Of a stretch of 64,000 nt of DNA, positions 59,388 to 64,000 are shown in pieces. A program made the translations under genes and the position numbers. The stretch lies in contig CAZSLL010000001.1 in assembly GCA_964607835.1 (NCBI GenBank), positions 34,425 through 98,424 of the forward strand. The letters run 5' to 3'. Under the pieces are notes generated by a model. It was not told the origin of the DNA and did not search any database. It was given only the letters and a program-made list of their open reading frames with translations. The DNA is from DAOVFN01 sp964607835. Lineage in GTDB: Archaea; Aenigmatarchaeota; Aenigmatarchaeia; QMZP01. Numbering within the stretch: position 1 is the first letter of the stretch; each line of letters begins with the position of its first letter.

Positions 59388-59958
59388 GAGAGCCTGATTT
59401 TCTTCTATTAAGTTTGAGTGAGTTCATATTTATACTTATAAATGCGACTGGGACATGCAGTTTATACGATTTCTTCTTGTCTTTTCTGCTCATTACCCGT
59501 TCCTTTATCTCTGTTTTAAGACCCAATATCTCAAGATAATCCTTGCACCTATTCAGAATCTTCAGGTCAGTATTTGTTATAACTATTGTGCTCTTTGGGA
59601 GATTCACATAACCCTCTGAATCTATAAGACCTGAAACATATCCAATCATGTAATCATTGGTATTATCATGGTATTCTGAAAAAAGGATATCATAAAGCTG
59701 CATGGAATGGACCTTTATCCTATTGCACTTGAATCTTTTGTCTTTACTAACAAAGCATCTCAACCCAATCTTGCCGAGAATGTTCACCAGGTATTCCTGT
59801 ATCTCGATATTCCTTTCGGAATGGAGGTAGAACTCAATCATATAATGCCTTTGCTTATTATCGTAATGGGCATATCCGTCACCAATAAAGAGACCTATAA
59901 GATAACCCTTTTCGGTATCATCCAAAGCATCAAAATCAATATTGTTTATTGTCACCAT
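59365..59958 (-). CDS. LAGLIDADG homing endonuclease overlapping initiator tRNA-Met
   Basis: 197 residues with two LAGLIDADG helices, KGYLIGLFIGDGYA (about residues 17-30) and IGYVSGLIDSEGYV (about 105-118). The last eight codons (QRESVAN and stop) are the first bases of the initiator tRNA and its intron. It is AT-rich, like the enzyme at 774. TTATTAATAAAGC (about 59970-59982 on the plus strand) is a candidate promoter just upstream; no TATA box stands immediately before the tRNA. It has the same gene-tRNA arrangement as the threonine locus but only weak similarity outside the motifs. Confidence 0.85.
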   Translation of the reverse strand: MVTINNIDFDALDDTEKGYLIGLFIGDGYAHYDNKQRHYMIEFYLHSERNIEIQEYLVNILGKIGLRCFVSKDKRFKCNRIKVHSMQLYDILFSEYHDNTNDYMIGYVSGLIDSEGYVNLPKSTIVITNTDLKILNRCKDYLEILGLKTEIKERVMSRKDKKKSYKLHVPVAFISINMNSLKLNRRKSGSQRESVAN

Positions 59959-60018
59959 TGTTATGGAAATGCTTTATTAATAAGCCTAACCATAGGACCA
60001 TTCCGCTATTCCGGTATG

Positions 60019-60594
60019 CTAACCGACCAGGCCCTTCTTCTTCATTAGCTGGTAGGGATAGCCGCGCCTCTCCAGCCTCAAGGGATCAAGGCCCAGGTCC
60101 CGGGCGAGCTCCTTGAGCCTCTCCCTGGTCTCCTCCACAGAGCCCATGCTCCGGAGGGACTCTATCTCCACGAAGTGACCCAGCTCCTTCACCGTGTCCA
60201 TGGCAACCTCGAAGTCCTCCCCGACACGGAAGGCCTCGCGGGTCTTGTCCACAGTCACCAGCTCGCTGAAGTCCACGGCCTTCAGTATGCGCTCCACCTG
60301 GTCAGGGTCCTTCAGCACGGTCTCGAGCTCGTCGCAGTGGGTAGTCCTTTCAGAGCCCTCGGGGTGCCAGTGCTTGTAGCAGAGCAGGGTATCATCTCCG
60401 CGCCTCCTTATGCTGAGCCACTCGTACGGGTATTGCGGGGAAACGAAGTTCCTGTGGGAGGGTGTGAAATAGGTGTCCACGTGATGGGTTTTCCCTGACG
60501 GAGTGGCCTCCCTTGAGAGCCTTTTCCTTATCCTTGAGAAAATCTCAGGGCTTGCGGCGAGCTTAATCTCTATCTCTGTGTTGTCGTGGGCCAT
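60019..60594 (-). CDS. CYTH-domain phosphatase/cyclase-like protein
   Basis: 191 residues from ATG 60594. TEIEIKLAASPEIFSRI carries the ExExK signature near the N-terminus. HVDTYFTPSHRNF, EWLSIRRRGDD, CYKHWHPEG and GHFVEIESL supply the alternating charged strands of the triphosphate tunnel. Archaeal CYTH proteins include class IV adenylate cyclase-like and thiamine-triphosphatase-like members; activity cannot be chosen from sequence. It follows the Zn-ribbon gene by 22 bp on the same strand. Confidence 0.9.
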   Translation of the reverse strand: MAHDNTEIEIKLAASPEIFSRIRKRLSREATPSGKTHHVDTYFTPSHRNFVSPQYPYEWLSIRRRGDDTLLCYKHWHPEGSERTTHCDELETVLKDPDQVERILKAVDFSELVTVDKTREAFRVGEDFEVAMDTVKELGHFVEIESLRSMGSVEETRERLKELARDLGLDPLRLERRGYPYQLMKKKGLVG

Positions 60595-60616
60595 GCTTAA
60601 AATAGCAGGAATGGAT

Positions 60617-61024
60617 TTAAGCGCTTTCCTCTTCCTTTTCCTTCCTTCTCTGCATGAGCCTGGACATGAGCACAGAGAGGTCGAGCTCATACCTCCCGGA
60701 GCCCACCCTTATGACTATGGGCTTCTGGTTGAAGAGGTTGGTCACGTCAATCCTGTACTTGCCCGGCTTGATGACCCTTATGGCCTCGAGGTCAAGAACC
60801 ACGGTCTCATCCTTGTCTGTTTCAGTGGGAATGATGTCCCTGATGTCCTGCTCAATCTCGTCTATCTCCCTTGGTTTGAGGTCCCTGAGCTCCTTCTCAG
60901 CGCTCTCCAGGGCCTCCTGCCTCACGTAGAAGAAGAACTTGCTCCCGCACTTGTCGCAACCCTGGAAGAGATATGGAGAGTCGTCAGGGTGTATCTTTCC
61001 GCACCGGGTGCATTTGTTGGGCAT
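60617..61024 (-). CDS. Zn-ribbon protein of the OapC/ArvC type
   Basis: 135 residues. MPNKCTRCGKIHPDDSPYLF followed by QGCDKCGSKFFFYVRQEALE is a CxxC...CxxC ribbon. A charged helix and a C-terminal beta domain (YRIDVTNLFNQKPIVIRVGS) follow. It matches the archaeal Zn-ribbon protein commonly found beside an Era-like GTPase and a DUF2073 protein, which are the next two genes on this strand. Its role is not established; RNA binding has been suggested for relatives. Confidence 0.82.
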   Translation of the reverse strand: MPNKCTRCGKIHPDDSPYLFQGCDKCGSKFFFYVRQEALESAEKELRDLKPREIDEIEQDIRDIIPTETDKDETVVLDLEAIRVIKPGKYRIDVTNLFNQKPIVIRVGSGRYELDLSVLMSRLMQRRKEKEEESA

Positions 61025-61040
61025 TTCCCCTCACTTTCCA

Positions 61041-61106
61041 TTCTGCTCGCTCAGTTGCTTCGCAACTGCATGCTTCTGCTCACTCAGTTGCTTCGCAACT
61101 GCATGC
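61041..61106. repeat. Two 33-bp direct repeats upstream of the Zn-ribbon gene
   Basis: Two consecutive 33-bp units differ at one base (61049 G versus 61082 A). Each contains the hairpin AGTTGC-TTC-GCAACT. On the minus strand one frame reads HAVAKQLSEQK twice, then NGK and a stop just before the Zn-ribbon start. A TATA-like TTTAAATTC (about 61176-61184) is upstream, so the repeats lie in the leader and may form two hairpins in the mRNA. Confidence 0.8.
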
Positions 61107-61192
61107 AATCCTGCACCATGGATTCATTGTGTCTGGTATGTGGCGTCGGACGCTAATAGTAATTGAGGAAATAGAATTTAAAGATGCCGGGC

Positions 61193-61543
61193 TCAGAGGT
61201 AGAGAAGGAGCTCCTCTGGGTTCCTTTTTATCTTCTGGACAATCTTTGCCGGGCCCAGCACGGTCATGCCCCTCTTCTTTCCTATCATCCGCTCGATAAG
61301 GGCTCCCTTGAACCGGTCGTAGTGGCCCTCCTTCTTCTTGCCCTTTATGTCAATGGAGCTGAGCTCTATGCCCGCGAACTTGTCAGAGACAATCTTCATG
61401 GTCTCAGCTATGAGGGAGGCCTCCTCCTTGGCGTCGAGCTTGGCGTCAACCAGTATTATGGTGTTGTCCGTGAGGTCCTTGAGGACTTTCTTGAACTTCT
61501 CCTCCTTTATCCTCTCGTACGGCACGAACTTGATTCTCAGCAT
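61193..61543 (-). CDS. DUF2073 family protein
   Basis: 116 residues. RIKFVPYERIKEEKFKKVLK, NTIILVDAKLDAKEEASLIA and GIELSSIDIKGKKKEGHYDR fit the archaeal DUF2073 family, consistently linked to Era-like GTPases. It lies 5 bp downstream of that GTPase gene here, so the two are one operon. It is probably a partner or regulator of the GTPase; that is inferred from conserved neighbourhood. Confidence 0.85.
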   Translation of the reverse strand: MLRIKFVPYERIKEEKFKKVLKDLTDNTIILVDAKLDAKEEASLIAETMKIVSDKFAGIELSSIDIKGKKKEGHYDRFKGALIERMIGKKRGMTVLGPAKIVQKIKRNPEELLLYL

Positions 61544-61548
61544 CCAGG

Positions 61549-62178
61549 TTACAACTCCTTGAGAATAGTTTGGTATAACTCGTTAATATTTTCGCCGGTT
61601 TTCGCTGATATCCCCACAAGGTTGTACTTGGAGAATGAGTTGCGAATCCTGGCCAGGTCCGAATTTCTGAGGTCTGTCTTGTTGCCCACCAGGAGTATGG
61701 GTATGTTCCTGGCATCGAGGTTGCCCAGTATGGTTATGTTCACCTGGTTTATGGGGTCCCTGCTGGAGTCCAGGACCACGAGCACCATATCCACGTTGTC
61801 CAGCCACTTTATGGCCTCGATCACGCCCTTGGTTGCCTCCTTGGCCCTTGTCTTGGCCTCCTTCTTCTTGATGCCTGCCTTGACGAAGTCCTCGAAGTCA
61901 ATCTTGGTTGCTATCCCAGGAGTGTCCACGAGATTGAATGAGAGGCTCTTGCCACCATCCTCGATGGTGACCTTTTCCTTGACCTGTATCTCCCTGGTCT
62001 CGTGAGGGACCACAGAGGCCCTGCCCATCTCCTCACCAAGCCAGTCCATGCATATCCTGTTGGCCAGGGTGGTCTTTCCCGAGTTAACCGGGCCGTAAAG
62101 CCCTATGCGAATATCCTTCTTCTTCCTGAAAATCCTCTTGATGGAGGCAAACATTCCCCTGAGCTTCCTCACGACCAT
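61549..62178 (-). CDS. Era-like GTP-binding protein
   Basis: 209 residues. The G motifs are clear: G1 GLYGPVNSGKTTLANRI, G2 region PHETREIQVKEK, G3 LVDTPGIATK, G4 LLVGNKTDLRNS, G5 GISAKTGENI. A basic N-terminal extension (MVVRKLRGMFASIKRIFRKK) precedes the domain; no KH domain follows, unlike bacterial Era. With the downstream DUF2073 and Zn-ribbon genes it forms the conserved archaeal cluster of unknown function. Confidence 0.9.
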   Translation of the reverse strand: MVVRKLRGMFASIKRIFRKKKDIRIGLYGPVNSGKTTLANRICMDWLGEEMGRASVVPHETREIQVKEKVTIEDGGKSLSFNLVDTPGIATKIDFEDFVKAGIKKKEAKTRAKEATKGVIEAIKWLDNVDMVLVVLDSSRDPINQVNITILGNLDARNIPILLVGNKTDLRNSDLARIRNSFSKYNLVGISAKTGENINELYQTILKEL

Positions 62179-62283
62179 TCATAACCACGTTCTGCACTAG
62201 AAATTTGTAAATAATTGCGAGTGAGATATTTAAGGTTTTGGAGAGGTTCGTCTGATTTATTAACCAGCAGGCCAATCAATCAC

Positions 62284-62793
62284 ATGGAGCATGAGAAAGG
62301 GGTCATCGAAAGCTTTCACCCCTCCCGCTTCAAGTATATCAAGCTCTACATATTCATCATTATTTTAATTGCGGCTGGATACTATTTTTACTCTGGAGGG
62401 TACTCCATGGCATACTTTTTGCCTATCTGGATATCACCGTTCATCATTATTATTTACATGGAATTCTCAATTCGTGACCCACTCCTTATACTGGATTCAG
62501 ACGGACTGTTGCTGAAGTCAGGAACATTCTCGAAATCCACAAAAAGGATTCAGTACTCACATATTGCCAACATCCAGATAAAGCAGAACTTCAGGCAGAG
62601 GCTATTCAGATATGGGGACTTGTATATTGACATCCCTGGCTCGAATGTTCAGCAGAACATATCCCAGAACTTCTCGGGGAAGGGAGATGTGAAGATATCC
62701 GGAATGGGCGAGTCAGAGAAAGCCCTTGTTCTCCAGAGGTTCCAGAATGTGAGCAAGATAGAGAAGATACTCATGAACAAAATGAAGAGATGA
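62284..62793 (+). CDS. Membrane protein with bacterial PH-like domain
   Basis: 169 residues from ATG 62284 (MEHEKGVIESFHPSRFKYIK). Two hydrophobic segments (LYIFIIILIAAGYYFYSG; YFLPIWISPFIIIIYMEFSI) precede a domain with LILDSDGLLLKSGTFSKSTK, RIQYSHIANIQIKQNFRQRL and FRYGDLYIDIPGSN, the pattern of the bPH_2/YdbT-like membrane-associated PH fold (I-x-Y-x-x-I-x-x-I). Function unknown; divergent from the GTPase operon. Confidence 0.78.
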   Translation: MEHEKGVIESFHPSRFKYIKLYIFIIILIAAGYYFYSGGYSMAYFLPIWISPFIIIIYMEFSIRDPLLILDSDGLLLKSGTFSKSTKRIQYSHIANIQIKQNFRQRLFRYGDLYIDIPGSNVQQNISQNFSGKGDVKISGMGESEKALVLQRFQNVSKIEKILMNKMKR

Positions 62794-63083
62794 TATTCCC
62801 AAAAAAATCACCATCACCGCACCCTCCAGGCATAGACTTCAAAGAAGGCTTACTGTCACAGAGCCTGCCATCATGAATCTTGGGGTCATATTCTGCCTGC
62901 AATACGGAAGAGGATTAATGAGGTACCTGTCGTGGTTCATGCGGTCATTATTCGCAATTAGGCTGCCGGGCGGGAAGAGCTAACCCTTGGCATCTCATCC
63001 GAGAGGGATGTAGAATTCTATGGGGACTTCTCAAACGGAGAATTAAGGATTGAATGGAAATATTCCATGTTTGTGCCAGGAAT
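62794..63083. other. Intergenic stretch with possible gene remnant
   Basis: No intact gene. One plus-strand frame near 62983-63085 reads LTLGISSERDVEFYGDFSNG then ELRIEWKYSMFVPGIHQP without a start, and 62874-62981 contains a 36-codon frame (MNLGVIFCLQYGRGLMRYLS on). These could be parts of a decayed gene; support is weak. Confidence 0.3.
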
Positions 63084-63998
63084 TCACCAGCCTTCTATGC
63101 CCTCCTCCAGTATTTGCTCCATGCGGGGGGAGTAGGAGTGGGTGCCGTTGGTGATGGTGAGGAGTTCCTTTGGCTCACTGGCGAGTGAGAATGTCTGCTG
63201 CGCATCGCCCAGGGAAACCACCGTGTCCATGGTGTCATGGAGCATGACAAGGGGCCTGGGGGAGAGCCTGTCGATGTATTTCAGGCCTGATATAGATGTC
63301 AGGTAGCCCGCAAAGCCCGGGTCGCTCTGTGGGCTGAACCTGTATCCAGCCGAGCTTATGAGCAGAAGCCCGTCAATGCCTGGCTCGATCCCAGCGGCCA
63401 CCATGGCGTAGTTGCCTCCCATTGACTCCCCTGCAGCGTAAATCCTGGACATGTCTATCCCCTCCAAGGAACTCAGGAGGTCGTAGGCCCTAAGGGCGTC
63501 GTACACAGCCATGTGGTGGGTGGCTTCCTGCCCTGACACATAGCGAAGGTAGTCCTCCTGAAAGGGGGCCAGAATCCCGCCTGACTCAAGTGTCTCGCCG
63601 TGGCCCCTCTGATCGAGCGTGAGCGCAACATATCCCATGTCCACGAGCTTCCTGCCGAGGCTCCTGTATTCCCCCTCCTTGGTCACCGTTGCACCCGGGA
63701 GGACGAAGATTGCGGGAAGTGGGCCGTCTTCTTTGGGGTATGCAAGCAATCCGTATACTGTGGCACCGCCGTGGCTGTCGAACCATATCCTGTAAACAAT
63801 TGAATCGCTGGTCTCGTTCCACACCTCCCTCTGGAACTCTATCTGGGGGCGGTTGGCGTAGCTGAGCACGCCGCTTTCCACATTGTATGTTTCCTCTGAC
63901 CCTCCAGGAGGGTTTCCTAAAATGTAGAACGTGACCGAGAAGGATGCCACGGCCAATATGGAGATTAGCGCCATGAACTGCTTGTCAGGCATTCTCAT
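63084..63998 (-). CDS. Exported alpha/beta hydrolase
   Basis: 304 residues. An N-terminal anchor helix (FMALISILAVASFSVTFYIL) is followed by an alpha/beta-hydrolase fold: FVLPGATVTKEG (oxyanion region), LTLDQRGHGET, the nucleophile elbow AAGESMGGNYAM (Ser), HDTMDTVV (Asp) and NGTHSY (His). The triad is complete. Close relatives include acyl-peptide/dipeptidyl-peptidase-like and esterase-like enzymes; the substrate is unknown. The start lies at the very end of the window. Confidence 0.88.
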   Translation of the reverse strand: MRMPDKQFMALISILAVASFSVTFYILGNPPGGSEETYNVESGVLSYANRPQIEFQREVWNETSDSIVYRIWFDSHGGATVYGLLAYPKEDGPLPAIFVLPGATVTKEGEYRSLGRKLVDMGYVALTLDQRGHGETLESGGILAPFQEDYLRYVSGQEATHHMAVYDALRAYDLLSSLEGIDMSRIYAAGESMGGNYAMVAAGIEPGIDGLLLISSAGYRFSPQSDPGFAGYLTSISGLKYIDRLSPRPLVMLHDTMDTVVSLGDAQQTFSLASEPKELLTITNGTHSYSPRMEQILEEGIEGW

Positions 63999-64000
63999 GC

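Overview
This window is archaeal and most likely comes from a draft or metagenome assembly, because it contains a 100-N scaffold gap at 9358-9457. The evidence for Archaea is AT-rich TATA-type promoters about 25 bp before many starts, archaeal tRNAs with bulge-helix-bulge-type introns, FtsZ, RNase HII, and many archaea-specific families (DUF373, DUF357, DUF2073, UPF0200, MJ1316-type DUF504, an Era-like GTPase with a Zn-ribbon partner). I cannot place the lineage. The small compact genes, many short membrane proteins and a complete eukaryote-type mevalonate route would suit a DPANN or similar archaeon, but that is inference.

Layout. 1-770: a partial PadR-type regulator and an unexplained GC-rich structured segment. 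774-1536: a LAGLIDADG homing endonuclease gene running into tRNA-Thr(GGT), which carries three introns. 1.5-5.9 kb: diphosphomevalonate decarboxylase, a HAD-like protein without its nucleophile, phosphomevalonate kinase and mevalonate kinase. 5.9-10.2 kb: an amino-acid permease, a frameshifted small gene, FtsZ, and an FKBP-type isomerase with a 33-bp-repeat tail interrupted by the gap. 10.4-18.8 kb: a secreted EEP-family protein and a four-gene cell-surface operon headed by a 1419-residue vWA protein. 18.8-20.9 kb: a basic-tailed unknown and DUF373. 21.2-23.6 kb: an AT-rich cassette bounded by a ~40-bp inverted repeat, with a tyrosine recombinase, a winged-helix regulator and small proteins, next to a truncated SGNH hydrolase.

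23.7-36.8 kb holds housekeeping and redox genes (radical SAM, MBL hydrolase, glutaredoxin, DsbA-like), small nucleases, a DUF4143 ATPase, tRNA-Thr(TGT) with a 218-nt intron, a second pilin-like locus, TrkH, an endonuclease III-like glycosylase and DUF357. 36.9-46.1 kb: a PEP-synthase-like protein lacking the usual catalytic Cys, two large surface proteins, carbamate kinase and ornithine carbamoyltransferase. 46.1-53.8 kb: a membrane-bound HTH regulator with a 39-aa partner, two rubrerythrin-like proteins, a CBS protein with AT-hooks, a PD-(D/E)XK nuclease and several membrane proteins. 53.8-64 kb: UPF0182, an MBL hydrolase, RNase HII, PRPP synthetase, initiator tRNA-Met with an intron and a second overlapping LAGLIDADG gene, CYTH, the Zn-ribbon/DUF2073/Era-like GTPase cluster, a PH-domain protein and an alpha/beta hydrolase.

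The most unusual signal is that both LAGLIDADG genes lie upstream of a tRNA, share its first bases as coding sequence, and stop inside the tRNA's first intron. If gene and tRNA are co-transcribed, 5' maturation of the tRNA would remove the endonuclease stop codon. The second is the inverted-repeat recombinase cassette.
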